Positions 1 to 8,344 are shown, counted from the stretch's first letter. The stretch is DNA of 39,172 nucleotides from Longimycelium tulufanense (GCF_014645795.1 NZ_BMMK01000010.1:1-39172); one strand, 5' to 3'. Made by a program: numbers and translations. The notes: a model not told the origin generated them from the letters alone.

Positions 1-86
1 TCCGGCGGAGTCGCGGTCACCACCGCTGTGACTTGGACCCGGCAGGACAAGGCACGTAACGCGGCGAGGTCGACGGCGGGATTCAC
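1..86 (-). CDS. Partial gene of unknown function, continues off the left edge
   Basis: A GTG at 84-86 (minus) overlaps the stop codon of the excisionase-like gene as GTGA. From it the frame stays open for 28 codons to the window edge, starting MNPAVDLAALRAL. This overlap is the usual sign of translational coupling in an actinobacterial operon. The gene would be the third in the run XRE repressor, HTH protein, this gene. In actinomycete integrative elements a replication or transfer gene often sits here, but nothing in the 28 residues identifies it. One codon is TTA, rare in such genomes. The existence of the gene is plausible, not certain. Confidence 0.45.
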   Translation of the reverse strand, partial: MNPAVDLAALRALSCRVQVTAVVTATPP

Positions 87-301
87 GCCGCACCGCCGTG
101 CGACGAGATCGGATCATCGGAGCCGGCCAGGTACTCCTCGATCGCGGACTTGGGGATCACGTACTGCTTGCCGGTGTGCCGCGAACGGAGCTTTCGGGTG
201 CGGCACAGGTTGCGTACCTGACCGTCCGTGAGCCCGAGGATCTTGGCGACGTCGACGGTGGAGTAGGCCAGTTGTGGTAGGGCACTGGCGTTCGGGTTCA
301 T
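83..301 (-). CDS. Excisionase-like helix-turn-helix DNA-binding protein
   Basis: This 72-residue protein carries a winged HTH of the MerR/excisionase (AlpA/Xis) type. Residues about 12-58 contain the pattern YSTVDVAKILGLTDGQVR, then LCRTRKLRSRHTGKQYVIPKSAIEEYL, which is the classic helix-turn-helix, arginine-rich wing and 'I..sai..yl' end of the family. Such proteins bend DNA at attachment sites and help the integrase in excision, or act as transcription factors. Its ATG overlaps the stop of the upstream XRE gene (ATGA at 298-301), so the two are probably co-translated. The tyrosine integrase at 1951-3153 makes the excisionase reading attractive. The family assignment is firm; the exact role is inferred. 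Confidence 0.8.
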   Translation of the reverse strand: MNPNASALPQLAYSTVDVAKILGLTDGQVRNLCRTRKLRSRHTGKQYVIPKSAIEEYLAGSDDPISSHGGAA

Positions 302-618
302 GCTGCCTCACCCGCCCCGAAGAGGAGCGTTTGTAGCCGCTCCCGCAGTGCCTCGGCTGGCATGCCCAGCTCTTCGGCCAAGGTGTCGATGACCTCGTCG
401 TCTGCGTCACTTGGGGTTGGCTGAAGCATCGACTTCGGAACCTTCAGAGCACCCGCAAGTCGGGCGATATGGCGCGCGTTGGGCTTCCGGTCCCCGTTCT
501 CCAAGCGGCACACCAGTGCCCGGGACATCCCTGCGACCTTGGCCAACGAGGTCTGGGAGTGACCGTCCTTCTCTCGGATGACCCGTAGCTGAACCCACGG
601 GCGATAGGCGTCCTTCAT
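298..618 (-). CDS. XRE-family helix-turn-helix regulator (likely element repressor)
   Basis: This 106-residue protein has an HTH_3/XRE domain in residues about 9-65 (LRVIREKDGHSQTSLAKVAG, then SRALVCRLENGDRKPN). The C-terminal 40 residues form a short acidic tail that may mediate dimerisation. It probably represses the element's excision and replication genes, as XRE proteins next to excisionases commonly do. The ATG at 616-618 has no clear Shine-Dalgarno. A -10-like TAACCT on the minus strand lies 8 bases upstream and a TTGCAA -35-like box 17 bases further, so the mRNA may be leaderless. The facing gene at 754 is also XRE, giving a divergent pair over a shared control region. Confidence 0.8.
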   Translation of the reverse strand: MKDAYRPWVQLRVIREKDGHSQTSLAKVAGMSRALVCRLENGDRKPNARHIARLAGALKVPKSMLQPTPSDADDEVIDTLAEELGMPAEALRERLQTLLFGAGEAA

Positions 619-664
619 AAGACGCTAGGTTACGTCAACAAGCGTCACATTGCAAGACACTAGG
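619..664. promoter_or_regulatory. Direct repeats between the two divergent XRE genes, with a minus-strand promoter
   Basis: AAGACGCTAGG at 619-629 recurs as AAGACACTAGG at 654-664, 35 bases apart (one mismatch). GACGCT (621-626) and AGCGTC (641-646) also form an inverted pair. On the minus strand TTGCAA and TAACCT are spaced 17 bases apart. The repeats flank and overlap this promoter, so they are good candidates for operators of one of the XRE proteins. This is seen in sequence; binding is inferred. Confidence 0.5.
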
Positions 665-753
665 ACCGTAGTTGCGCTGATCGGGTGCTTGGTTCACGTG
701 GCAGGTGCCTGGCTGATTGGTTAGGGCAGGCAAACTACGGGATCATTCGCGGT

Positions 754-1278
754 ATGGGCACCGAGGAGCGCGAACCTCACCACTGGCCGCTGGGAGAGAA
801 ACTGGAAGCCGCTCGCAAGCGCGCGGGCTACAGCATGCGCGAGGCGGCGGAGCACGCGGGGTTCAGCGTGACAACGTGGTCTGCGATCGAGAGCGGATAC
901 CGGGGCGCGAAGCGGGAACCCGCCAATCCGGAGCCTGCGAACATCGTCGCTGCGGCCCGTGTCGTGGGACTCGACCCCCGCGAGGCCCTTCGGCTCGGCG
1001 GCAAAGATCCGGATCGCTATCTTCCAACGCCTCACCGCGGGCGCCCTACGGTGTCTCAGCGCAGCCTGGCGAACATGATCTCCCAGCTCACCGAGGAACA
1101 GCGACAGGCACTGCAGGTCATCGTGGAGGGCATGCTCAACACAGAGGGACCGGATGCACGCCCCGCCGCCGGTCCTCGCGAGGTGACTGAGCGACGACTG
1201 TCCACCGGCCCGCAAGAAGAGGTGTACGAGGAGAAGGTGTCGCGCAAGCCGCAGCCTCGGCGCAACGCAAGGAGCTAG
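754..1278 (+). CDS. XRE-family helix-turn-helix regulator with long C-terminal tail
   Basis: I take the ATG at 754 (MGTEEREPHHW) rather than an upstream start, because the residues before it look non-coding. The 174-residue product has an XRE HTH domain at about residues 12-75 (LGEKLEAARKRAGYSMREAA, then SVTTWSAIESGYRG). It is followed by a helical segment (SLANMISQLTEEQRQALQVI) and a basic tail. Proteins of this kind are common in actinomycete prophage and integrative-element regulatory modules. The gene diverges from the smaller XRE gene and converges on the gene at 1275-1547; the two convergent stop codons share the palindrome CTAG. Target genes are unknown. Confidence 0.7.
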   Translation: MGTEEREPHHWPLGEKLEAARKRAGYSMREAAEHAGFSVTTWSAIESGYRGAKREPANPEPANIVAAARVVGLDPREALRLGGKDPDRYLPTPHRGRPTVSQRSLANMISQLTEEQRQALQVIVEGMLNTEGPDARPAAGPREVTERRLSTGPQEEVYEEKVSRKPQPRRNARS

Positions 1279-1547
1279 CAGACATCGAGCCCCTCCGTCA
1301 CGGTGTGAAGCGCGATCGCCAGGATTCTGATCTTGGTCCTGTGGTCCACCTCGCCGTTGGGATACCAGTGCACGTAGCGAGCCACATCCTCGCCGTCTTC
1401 CCTACCCCGAGAGACGGTCCGAGTGATCAGCACCATCTGGACCTCGGTGTCGTCGTCGAGTTCACCGTGCGCTCGCAACATCGACTTGATCGCCTCGTTG
1501 GCGATCGCATCCGCGACGTTTCTTTCGAGATCACTTTCTGTGTTCAC
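1275..1547 (-). CDS. Small hypothetical protein of the integrative element
   Basis: The product is 90 residues, mostly acidic, starting MNTESDLERNVADAIANEAI. The GTG at 1545-1547 is chosen because AGGGGAG lies five bases upstream, while the longer open frame upstream has no coding character. The C-terminal half (VQMVLITRTV, then YVHWYPNGEVDHRTKIRILA) looks like a compact folded domain, but I do not recognise a family. It lies between the XRE pair and the integrase on the integrase strand, so it probably belongs to the element. Confidence 0.55.
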   Translation of the reverse strand: MNTESDLERNVADAIANEAIKSMLRAHGELDDDTEVQMVLITRTVSRGREDGEDVARYVHWYPNGEVDHRTKIRILAIALHTVTEGLDVC

Positions 1548-1950
1548 GGCGACTCCCCTTCTGGTTCGTATGGCGGCGGCATCCCGCCAGATGGTGGAGT
1601 TAGCTGAGCCTTTCCTTTGCGTTCGGTGGTTTCCTGGTGCCCCGTATGTGTGCTGTCTCACTACTACACCCCGCGTAACGAGCCATCCATTCGATTGATC
1701 GAGACAGATATTGAACGGAAAACAAGATCAGTCGGATGGAGCAGCCACCTACCAATCGCCAACCCGTGTCGTGGCCGTAGCTGCCCAACCACGACATGTA
1801 ACCGCCAGTCGTCCTGGGTTACCGTTTGTTCGCTCACGACGTGATCGAACGGTTGATCCGCGCGCCAGGCCCCACTACCCCGGATGGGTGCGGCATGTGG
1901 GGTGATGGGGTCGGCTGGTGACTGTTCGCGCTCCAGCGCCGGCCCCTCCT
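1548..1950. other. Intergenic stretch without a gene, AT-richer
   Basis: No convincing gene is present. The part at about 1660-1840 is visibly AT-richer than the rest of the window, as is common in regulatory gaps of mobile elements. It should hold the promoter of the minus-strand gene ending at 1275. I find no tRNA fragment or strong hairpin. Confidence 0.4.
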
Positions 1951-3153
1951 CTACGCTGACTCCTTCTGCCGATGCAGAGCGTCGAGTGCCTTCGGTGCCT
2001 CCGGGTTGGCCAGACCACGACCCATGTACACGTTCTGGGTCATCGACGGGTTGGCGTGCCCCAACTGGTCAGCGATCTGCCGAGCCGTGTGGCCCGACCT
2101 GTCCAGGGTGGTCGCGACCGTCTTGCGCGCCACGTGGCTCGTGAAGTCCGGGTATCCGATGCGTTGCCGCAGATGTCGGATGGCAGTCCCCACATTGCGC
2201 GGGTCTCGCCAGGTCAGCACCCCGGAGGGGAACACCGGCTCCTCATCGGCGGCGGTGAGGTCCTTGCGGACCAGCAGCAGCGTGTGCAGGAAGTCTGGCA
2301 GACCGACAACGCGGTTCGCCGCGAAGGTCTTGCCGTCGTGCCGGACGAGACCCACTTCCTTGACGCGCACGATGTTGCCGTTGATCCAGATCGACCGCGG
2401 TGGGATGGTCTGGTCGCCGATCGTGATCGGGTCGTCGGTGAGGTTGCAGTCGCACCAGCGCAGCGCGAGCGCCTCCCCGATTCGAGCACCAGTTCCGAAG
2501 AGAAACCGGAGCAGGTCAGGCAGGTCCTGCGCGACAGCCCGCTCGTCGGCGTCGAGCTTGGTCAGGAAGTCGGCCAGCTGCTCGGCGGTCAGTGCTCGGG
2601 GTTTACATCGGGGACCACCCTCGATGCGGCTCATGTCGCGGCCCGGGTTGTGCGCGAGGATCTCTCTACGGACGGCGACCTGCAGGACCCCTCGGAGCAC
2701 GATGCGGACGTTGCGGAGGGATGAGGTACTGAAGTCCCGCTTGTCGCGCAGGTCGTCGATCAGGTCGTCGAGTCGTGCCGGGGTGATCTCGCGGAGCAGG
2801 AGCTGGCCGACGGCGGGCAGGACGACTTCCTCCAGGAACCAGTTGTAGTTGTCGTAGGTGGTGGGCTTGCGCTTCGCCCGGATCTGCTCGATGTAGATCT
2901 TGGCGGCATCGGCGAACCGACTGTTCCTGGCTAGCCGGGTACCGCTACGTCCGGCGCGGTCCCGGAGTGCCCTGTTAAGGGCGTTGAGGGCCTTGTTCTC
3001 CGTGGGTCCCCACCGCTCGACTTGGCGGGTCTTCCCGTCGTTGTCGCGGTAGTTGGTGTAGGCCCGCCACTTCTCGGGTGTGACACCTGCGGGTGTCTCA
3101 CAGCGGGTGTTGATCTTGCCATGGGTACCGATATCGAGCGGTGGACGACCCAT
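1951..3153 (-). CDS. Tyrosine recombinase (site-specific integrase)
   Basis: This 400-residue protein is a phage-type tyrosine integrase. An N-terminal arm-binding region (about 1-75) is followed by a SAM-like core-binding domain (about 80-180, with YDNYNWFLEEVVLPAVGQ) and a catalytic domain. The catalytic residues are present: Arg224 in TGARIGEAL, His340 and Arg343 in HVARKT, His366 in LGHAN, and nucleophile Tyr376 in NVYMGRG. It would catalyse strand exchange between element and chromosomal attachment sites. Length and residues suggest an intact enzyme. It transcribes away from the chromosome-like genes that begin at 3292, so the element boundary probably lies in 3154-3291. Confidence 0.93.
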   Translation of the reverse strand: MGRPPLDIGTHGKINTRCETPAGVTPEKWRAYTNYRDNDGKTRQVERWGPTENKALNALNRALRDRAGRSGTRLARNSRFADAAKIYIEQIRAKRKPTTYDNYNWFLEEVVLPAVGQLLLREITPARLDDLIDDLRDKRDFSTSSLRNVRIVLRGVLQVAVRREILAHNPGRDMSRIEGGPRCKPRALTAEQLADFLTKLDADERAVAQDLPDLLRFLFGTGARIGEALALRWCDCNLTDDPITIGDQTIPPRSIWINGNIVRVKEVGLVRHDGKTFAANRVVGLPDFLHTLLLVRKDLTAADEEPVFPSGVLTWRDPRNVGTAIRHLRQRIGYPDFTSHVARKTVATTLDRSGHTARQIADQLGHANPSMTQNVYMGRGLANPEAPKALDALHRQKESA

Positions 3154-3291
3154 CTCGCACCCCCGTGATCATCCTGAAAAGGATGGGTTTTGGCTGGGTA
3201 CGATCATGATACAACCTGCAAGTGGGCGAGCCACACTAGATCTAGCTGCGCAAACAGCCCTGTAATCCGATCGAAACGCAATGCTCGCAGG
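3154..3291. other. Putative right boundary region of the integrative element
   Basis: This 138-bp gap separates the integrase start from an ordinary TetR gene. It holds a small hairpin, CATCCT-GAAA-AGGATG at 3170-3185 followed by GGTTTT, and the palindrome CTAGATCTAG at 3236-3245. No tRNA 3' end is recognisable. An attachment site here is inferred from position only; the other att copy would lie outside the window. Confidence 0.35.
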
Positions 3292-3921
3292 CTAATGCGT
3301 CGCGCCGGCCCCGGAGCTGGCGGGATCACGCGCGACGAGCAGCGTGGCGAGGTGCTCGTCGACGAGGGCGACCAGGGTGTCGTTGTCGTAGCGGTCCGGG
3401 TGGTACAGGGCGTGGGTGGCGAGGCCGTCGATGTAGGCCTCCAGCCCCAGGGAGGCGCGGTCGACGTCGATACCGGGCCGAAGGTTCCCCGTGTCCCGGT
3501 TCCGGGTGAGCATCCTTCGGTAGAGGTTGACCAGCCCGTCGGACATCTCGAACTCGACGTCGCGCAGGCTCTCGTCGAGGCGGGCCCGGAAGTAGAAGGA
3601 GAGCCACACGGCCATCTCGGCGCGGCGTTGCTCGTCGAGCGGGAGCAGTTCCAGGCAGACCGCGCGGAGGACGTAGCGGGGATCGGGGTGGGCGCGCAGC
3701 GGCTCGACGCGGGCGGCGAACCTGCCGGCGGCGACCTGCATGGCGAACTTCAGCAGGGCGCTCTGGGTCGGGAAGTAGTGCCGTAGCGAGCCGGTCGACC
3801 AGCCGGCCTCGGCGGCGACGCTCCGCACGGACGCCTCCTCGATGCCGTCGCGGAGCACCACACGCCACACGGCCTCGGCGAGCTCGCGCCGCCGCTCCTC
3901 GTGGTCGACCACCTTCGGCAA
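3292..3921 (-). CDS. TetR/AcrR-family transcriptional regulator
   Basis: This 209-residue regulator has an N-terminal HTH at about residues 10-55 (SVRSVAAEAGWSTGSLRHYF, the usual TetR recognition helix ending in HYF). The larger C-terminal ligand-binding domain contains conserved-looking segments such as AVWLSFYFRARLDESL and GLATHALYHPDRYD, which resemble the BetI-like subgroup. A TTG start at 3919-3921 is chosen because GAGAGGAC precedes it and the HTH then begins at the usual distance; an upstream ATG would add about 56 residues of non-coding look. It diverges from the membrane protein at 4022, with a perfect palindrome between, so it most likely represses itself and that gene. Confidence 0.85.
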   Translation of the reverse strand: MPKVVDHEERRRELAEAVWRVVLRDGIEEASVRSVAAEAGWSTGSLRHYFPTQSALLKFAMQVAAGRFAARVEPLRAHPDPRYVLRAVCLELLPLDEQRRAEMAVWLSFYFRARLDESLRDVEFEMSDGLVNLYRRMLTRNRDTGNLRPGIDVDRASLGLEAYIDGLATHALYHPDRYDNDTLVALVDEHLATLLVARDPASSGAGATH

Positions 3922-3982
3922 TGCGCACCGTCCTCTCGTGCTGGCCCTTTTCCAGCACAAGTGTGCGGCATGCGTGGTATAC

Positions 3983-3999
3983 CTGTGTTTGCAACACAG
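3983..3999. promoter_or_regulatory. Probable TetR operator
   Basis: CTGTGTT-TGC-AACACAG is a perfect 7-3-7 inverted repeat located between the divergent TetR gene and the membrane protein gene. Next to it lies the self-complementary GGTATACC (3978-3985), which contains a TATACC -10-like box. Size and position fit a TetR dimer site. Binding is inferred. Confidence 0.7.
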
Positions 4000-4021
4000 T
4001 CGTGTTAAAACTGGGGGAACC

Positions 4022-4657
4022 GTGTTCCTGACCATCGTGCTGGCCTGCGAGGTCGCCTTCTGGGCGCTGCTGCTCGCGGGGTTGCTCACCCGCTACCTGC
4101 TCCGGACCCCGCGCGCCGGCGCCGCGTTACTGCTGCTCGCGGCGGGCACCCAGGTGGTTTTGCTCGTCTCCGGTGCACTCGACCTCGCACAACACAACCC
4201 AGCGACCATCGCGCACGTGCTCGCCGCCGTGGCCGTCGCCATTGCGGCCGTCTCCGGCAAGCACCACCTCCACGCACTCGACCGCTGGGTGCGTCGCCGG
4301 CTGGGCCACGCGCCCGCCGAACCCGACACGCCCCGGGAACGGGCCCGCCGCAAGGTGCGTGAACTGCCGCTCCGGCTCGGCGAGTGGGCCATTGGACTGG
4401 CCCTCCTGGCCGGCGGCGCCGCCTTGGCCGCCTTCGACCTCGACCGAGCCGGCGCCCTCTTCGTCGGAATGGCCATCTGGACCATCATCATGATCCTCGA
4501 CATAGGCGACGCGGCGCTCGCCGCCCTCCGTCTCCGCAGCGCACTTTCCCATCCACCCCGGAGACCAGAGACCTCACAGCGCGCACCGGAACATGGCGCT
4601 GGAGAAACCAACCCTCGGGGCCCGGCACCAGAGCACGCCAACCGCGTTCTCCCTTGA
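4022..4657 (+). CDS. Integral membrane protein under the divergent TetR regulator
   Basis: The GTG at 4022 is preceded by GGGGGAAC. The 211-residue product shows about four hydrophobic segments: FLTIVLACEVAFWALLLAGL at the start, GAALLLLAAGTQVVLLVSGA, then IGLALLAGGAALAAF and ALFVGMAIWTIIMILDIG. Between the two halves is a basic cytoplasmic-looking loop (residues about 85-120), and a proline-rich hydrophilic tail closes the protein. I do not recognise a named family. The divergent TetR gene and palindrome suggest that a small molecule derepresses it, as for exporters or membrane-modifying proteins, but no transport motif is visible. Confidence 0.7.
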   Translation: MFLTIVLACEVAFWALLLAGLLTRYLLRTPRAGAALLLLAAGTQVVLLVSGALDLAQHNPATIAHVLAAVAVAIAAVSGKHHLHALDRWVRRRLGHAPAEPDTPRERARRKVRELPLRLGEWAIGLALLAGGAALAAFDLDRAGALFVGMAIWTIIMILDIGDAALAALRLRSALSHPPRRPETSQRAPEHGAGETNPRGPAPEHANRVLP

Positions 4658-5247
4658 ACCGAGGGAGAAAACCGCGTCTTCCACCCAGCTACCAGACCCA
4701 GCCGAATGACACAAAGCACGTCAAACCGGTTCCCCAGTGCGGGCGGACACTCTCAGGCGCCGCGCGCGAAGCGCCACCGCGCACCCATAACCAGCAGGTC
4801 CACACAGAGCACTCGGCGCCAGAACAGCCGAACCGAGCGGGGCCCGGGGGCGCAGCCCCCGTCGTGGGGTGTGGGGGCTCGGCCCCACCAAACACGGAGC
4901 GGCCACCCCCGGCCCACTCACCAGTGGGCACCCTGAGCCCCGGGCGGCCGCGGCGGGGCCTGGGGGTCACCCCGCCGCGGCGCTGACCGCCGGACCGAGG
5001 GGGGAGGTGTCCGACGGGTCCGCCGGGCGTTGTTCGCCCGGGGCACTCCGGCTAACGAACGACCCGCCGCGAGGTTGCGCATCGCGACGGAGAAATTCGC
5101 GCCGTCGGCGACTGAGCGTAGCGCTACCCCGATCGCGATGACCAGTGGTAACCCATTCGGATCACTGCACACCGCTCGGTGCCCCACATGCGACCGTCCG
5201 TACGGGTCCGCCCCGGGCCACATCCACCCCGCACCTGACCGGCGCCG
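4658..5247. other. 590-bp gene-free region rich in GC hairpins
   Basis: No gene is supported. The stretch holds several hairpins: GGGGGC-GCA-GCCCCC at 4846-4860, GGGGC-TCG-GCCCC at 4874-4886, and the long stem at 4947-4981 listed separately. The first two share a 'GGGGC-N3-GCCCC' pattern that I take for a repeated extragenic motif of this genome. Segment 5069-5128 on the minus strand reads like a conserved short sequence (NFSVAMRNLAAG) but has no gene-like start or end. Confidence 0.45.
4947..4981. terminator. Strong GC hairpin between convergent genes
   Basis: Arms 4947-4958 and 4970-4981 pair perfectly over 12 bases (GCCGCGGCGGGG / CCCCGCCGCGGC) around an 11-base loop. It lies between the plus-strand membrane protein and the minus-strand rsmE, so it could end either transcript. 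No T-run follows, as is common for actinobacterial terminators. Confidence 0.5.
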
Positions 5248-5985
5248 CTACCGCTCCCATCTGCGGGTAAGCACGCCGAGTGCACCCAGCGCAACCGTGG
5301 CGGCCGTCGACGCCCGCAGCACCGTCGGTCCCAGTCGCACCGGCTGCGCCCCGGCCTCGACGAGCGCGGCCAGCTCCGCCTCGGTGATCCCGCCCTCCGG
5401 TCCGACCACCACCAGCAGGTCACCTTCGGTGGGCAACCGCGCCTGCCCGATCGAGGTGGTGGCCGCCTCGTGCAGGACCAGCGCCCCTGCCGCCGCCCGC
5501 ACCGCCTCGGCCAGCCCCTTGGTGCTCACCGGCTCGGCAACCTCGGGCAGCCACGCCCGGCGCGCCTGTTTGGCCGCCTCCCGCGCGGTGGACCGCCATC
5601 GCGCCAGCGCCTTCGCCCCGCGCGGCCCGTCGTCCCACCGCACCACGCACCGTGCCGCGCGCCAGGGCAGTACCACGTCCACCCCGGCCTCGGTCGCGAG
5701 CTCGACCGCGAGTTCCCCGCGGTCCCCCTTCACCAGCGCCTGCGCCAGCACCACGCCCGGCTGCGGCGCCGGCGCGGTCCACGTCCGCGTGACGTCGAGC
5801 CCGAGCGAGTCCTGCTCGGCGGTGCCGACCACGCAGTGGGCGAGCCCGCCGCGCCCGTCGGAGAGCAGCAGCTCCTCCCCCGGCCGCAGCCGGCGCACGG
5901 TGGCGGCGTGCCGCCCCTCCGGGCCGTCCAGCACGGTGCTCGTCCCGGCCGGCAGCCGCTCGACCAGGAACACCGGAAGGGACAT
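5248..5985 (-). CDS. rsmE: 16S rRNA (uracil-1498-N3)-methyltransferase RsmE
   Basis: RsmE methylates N3 of U1498 in 16S rRNA within the assembled 30S subunit, using S-adenosylmethionine. The 245-residue product has an N-terminal PUA-like domain (about 1-75) and a C-terminal SPOUT knot domain. The signature motifs are present: LVVVGPEGGITEAEL at about 190-205 and RLGPTVLRASTAATVALGAL near the end, which form the trefoil knot and SAM site. Length is normal. It starts eight bases after dnaJ ends, so it is the last gene of the hrcA-dnaJ-rsmE operon, an order conserved in many Actinobacteria. Confidence 0.95.
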   Translation of the reverse strand: MSLPVFLVERLPAGTSTVLDGPEGRHAATVRRLRPGEELLLSDGRGGLAHCVVGTAEQDSLGLDVTRTWTAPAPQPGVVLAQALVKGDRGELAVELATEAGVDVVLPWRAARCVVRWDDGPRGAKALARWRSTAREAAKQARRAWLPEVAEPVSTKGLAEAVRAAAGALVLHEAATTSIGQARLPTEGDLLVVVGPEGGITEAELAALVEAGAQPVRLGPTVLRASTAATVALGALGVLTRRWER

Positions 5986-5993
5986 CGCGCGCC

Positions 5994-7151
5994 TCAGCGC
6001 TGCCCGAACGAGCCGCGCAGCCGGGAGAACAGGCCGCCACCGACCCTGCCGTTGGAGGCCAGCTCCGGCTGCTCCTCACCGCGCAGCGTGGCCAGCTCGC
6101 GCAGCAGCTCGGTCTGCCGGGCGTCGAGCTTGGCGGGCACCACCACGTCGAGATGGACGTGCAGGTCGCCGCGGCCGTCGACGCGGCCGGACGAGCGCAG
6201 CCGCGGCAGCCCCTTGCCCGGCAGCACCACCTCGGTGCCCGGCTGGGTGCCCGGCTCCAGGCGCAGTTCCTCGGTGCTGTCGAGCGTCTGCAGCGGCAGC
6301 ACCGTGCCCAGCGCGGCCGCGGTCATCGGCACCCGCAGCGTGCAGTGCAGGTCGGCGCCGTCCCGGGTGAACGTCTCGTGTGGCAGCTCCTCGACCTCGA
6401 CGTAGAGGTCGCCGGCCGGGCCACCACCGGGACCGACCTCACCCTGGCTGGCCAGCCGGACCCGCATGCCGTCGCCGACCCCGGCCGGGATCTTGACCGA
6501 GATGGTGCGCCGCGAGCGCACCCGGCCGTCACCACCGCACTGCTGGCACGGGTCCGGGATGACCTCACCGAAGCCGCGGCACACCGGGCAGGCACGGGCG
6601 GTGACGACCTGCCCGAGGAACGAGCGCTGCACCGACTGCACCTCGCCGCGACCGCCACAGGTGTCGCAGGTCTGCGGGCCGGTGCCCGGCGCACAGCCGG
6701 CGCCCTCACAGGCATCGCAGAGCACCGCGGTGTCCACGGTGATGTCGCGCTGCACCCCGGAGGCGCATTCCTCCAGGGTCAGCTCGAGCCGGATCAACGC
6801 GTCCGAGCCGGGCTGCACCCGGCTGCGGGGACCGCGGCTGGTGGCCGAGCCGAAGAACGCGTCCATGATGTCGCCGAGGCCGAAGCCAGCGAACGGGTCG
6901 CGCATGCCGGCACCGCCCATACCGCCGTTGCCAGCCTCCATCGGGTCGCCGCCGAGGTCGACGATCTGCCGCTTCTTGGGGTCCGACAACACCTCGTAGG
7001 CGGTGGACACCTCCTTGAAGCGATCCTGGGCCTCCGCGGAGGGGTTGACGTCGGGGTGCAGCTCACGAGCCAGCTTCCGGTAGGCGCGCTTGATCTCCTC
7101 GGGCGTGGCGTCCCGCCGCACCCCGAGCGTGCCGTAGTAGTCCCTCGCCAC
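5994..7151 (-). CDS. dnaJ: Chaperone protein DnaJ (type I Hsp40)
   Basis: DnaJ hands unfolded clients to DnaK and stimulates its ATPase. The 385-residue protein has the J domain (residues 1-70) with the HPD motif at 32-34, and a Gly-rich linker with [10 protein letters not shown]. Next come four CxxCxGxG zinc repeats ([32 protein letters not shown]), then the client-binding C-terminal domains. All diagnostic elements are intact. The start is GTG (7149-7151) with GGAGG ten bases upstream. It sits 70 bases downstream of hrcA; in actinobacteria this hrcA-linked copy is usually the second DnaJ (dnaJ2), not the one in the dnaK operon. It probably shares heat control with hrcA. Confidence 0.96.
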   Translation of the reverse strand: MARDYYGTLGVRRDATPEEIKRAYRKLARELHPDVNPSAEAQDRFKEVSTAYEVLSDPKKRQIVDLGGDPMEAGNGGMGGAGMRDPFAGFGLGDIMDAFFGSATSRGPRSRVQPGSDALIRLELTLEECASGVQRDITVDTAVLCDACEGAGCAPGTGPQTCDTCGGRGEVQSVQRSFLGQVVTARACPVCRGFGEVIPDPCQQCGGDGRVRSRRTISVKIPAGVGDGMRVRLASQGEVGPGGGPAGDLYVEVEELPHETFTRDGADLHCTLRVPMTAAALGTVLPLQTLDSTEELRLEPGTQPGTEVVLPGKGLPRLRSSGRVDGRGDLHVHLDVVVPAKLDARQTELLRELATLRGEEQPELASNGRVGGGLFSRLRGSFGQR

Positions 7152-7221
7152 GGTCTCCAGTCCTCCTGCCGCGCCCGTCGCCGGCGCGCGGCGCTCTCAC
7201 GTTCCTGCCCTGGCCCGGGCG

Positions 7222-8244
7222 TCAGCGCCCGGCCAGGATCTCCCCCACGTACGTGGCGACCGCGCGCACGGCCGCCATGGTGCCCGGGTAGTCCATCCGG
7301 GTCGGCCCGACGACCCCCATGCCGCCGAGCACGGCCCCGGGCCGGCCGTAGCCCATGGACACCACCGAGGTGCTGCGCATCGGGGCGGGCTCGTTCTCCC
7401 CGCCGATGCGCACCACGACGTGTGCCACCTCCCGCGCCGCCGCCAGCAGCTTGAGCACCACGACCTGCTCCTCCAGCGCCTCCATCACCTGCCGGAGGGT
7501 GTCGGGGAAGTCGGCGGCGTTGCGGGTCAGGTTGGCGGTGCCGCCGAGCACCAGCCGTTCCTCGGGGTGCTCGACCAGCGACTCGATGAGCACGGTGACC
7601 ACCCGGGTGAGGTGGTCCCGCAGGTCGTTCGGGGCTTCCTCGGGCAGCTCGGCGATGCGGGCGGACGCCTCCGGCAGCCGCTCGCCGACCATCGCCGCGT
7701 TCAGCACCGTCCGCAGCCGGGCGACACCGTCCTCGGTGATCACGTCGCCGAGGTCGACGATCTTCTGGTCCACCCGGCCGGTGTCGGTGATCAGCACCAG
7801 CATGAGCCGGGCCGGGGTGAGCGCGATCACCTCCAGGTGTCGCACCGTGGACCGGGTCAGCGTCGGGTACTGCACGACCGCGACCTGCCGGGTGAGCTGG
7901 GCGAGCAGCCGGACGCTGCGCCGCAGCACGTCGTCGAGGTCGATCGCCCCGTCCAGGAAGCCGCGGATCGCCCGCCGCTCGGCGGCCGACAGCGGTTTGA
8001 GCTCGGCGAGCCGGTCCACGAAGACGCGGTAGCCCTTGTCCGTGGGGACGCGGCCCGCGCTCGTGTGCGGCTGGGTGATGTAGCCCTCCTCCTCGAGGGT
8101 GGCCATGTCGTTGCGCACGGTGGCGCTCGACACACCGAGATTGTGTCGGTCGACGATGGTCTTGGAGCCGACCGGCTCCTGGGTCGAGACGTAGTCCGCG
8201 ACGATCGCACGCAGGACCTCGAAGCGCCGTTCCTCGGCGTTCAA
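7222..8244 (-). CDS. hrcA: Heat-inducible transcription repressor HrcA
   Basis: HrcA represses class I heat-shock genes by binding CIRCE elements. The 340-residue protein has the N-terminal winged HTH ([20 protein letters not shown], then [18 protein letters not shown], and [12 protein letters not shown]) and the long GAF-like C-terminal domain ending in [10 protein letters not shown] prefer the TTG at 8242-8244: AGGAGGTG lies six bases upstream of it, whereas the alternative GTG at 8251-8253 is inside that ribosome binding site. I see no CIRCE (TTAGCACTC-N9-GAGTGCTAA) upstream, so autoregulation is not obvious here. First gene of the hrcA-dnaJ-rsmE operon. Confidence 0.95.
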   Translation of the reverse strand: MNAEERRFEVLRAIVADYVSTQEPVGSKTIVDRHNLGVSSATVRNDMATLEEEGYITQPHTSAGRVPTDKGYRVFVDRLAELKPLSAAERRAIRGFLDGAIDLDDVLRRSVRLLAQLTRQVAVVQYPTLTRSTVRHLEVIALTPARLMLVLITDTGRVDQKIVDLGDVITEDGVARLRTVLNAAMVGERLPEASARIAELPEEAPNDLRDHLTRVVTVLIESLVEHPEERLVLGGTANLTRNAADFPDTLRQVMEALEEQVVVLKLLAAAREVAHVVVRIGGENEPAPMRSTSVVSMGYGRPGAVLGGMGVVGPTRMDYPGTMAAVRAVATYVGEILAGR

Positions 8245-8322
8245 CGGCGTCACCTCCTGCTACCTGTCGCGCACGTACCGGGCCCTACCGGCCAGTCTAG
8301 TGAGCCGGGCAGGCCGGAAGGG

Positions 8323-8344
8323 CCGCCGCGGCCGGCCGCGGCGG
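8323..8344. repeat. 22-bp perfect GC palindrome between divergent genes
   Basis: Half-site CCGCCGCGGCC (8323-8333) is followed directly by its exact reverse complement (8334-8344). It lies midway between hrcA and the divergent small gene at 8432. Being made only of G and C it could arise by base bias, or be a regulator site or cruciform. Confidence 0.4.
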
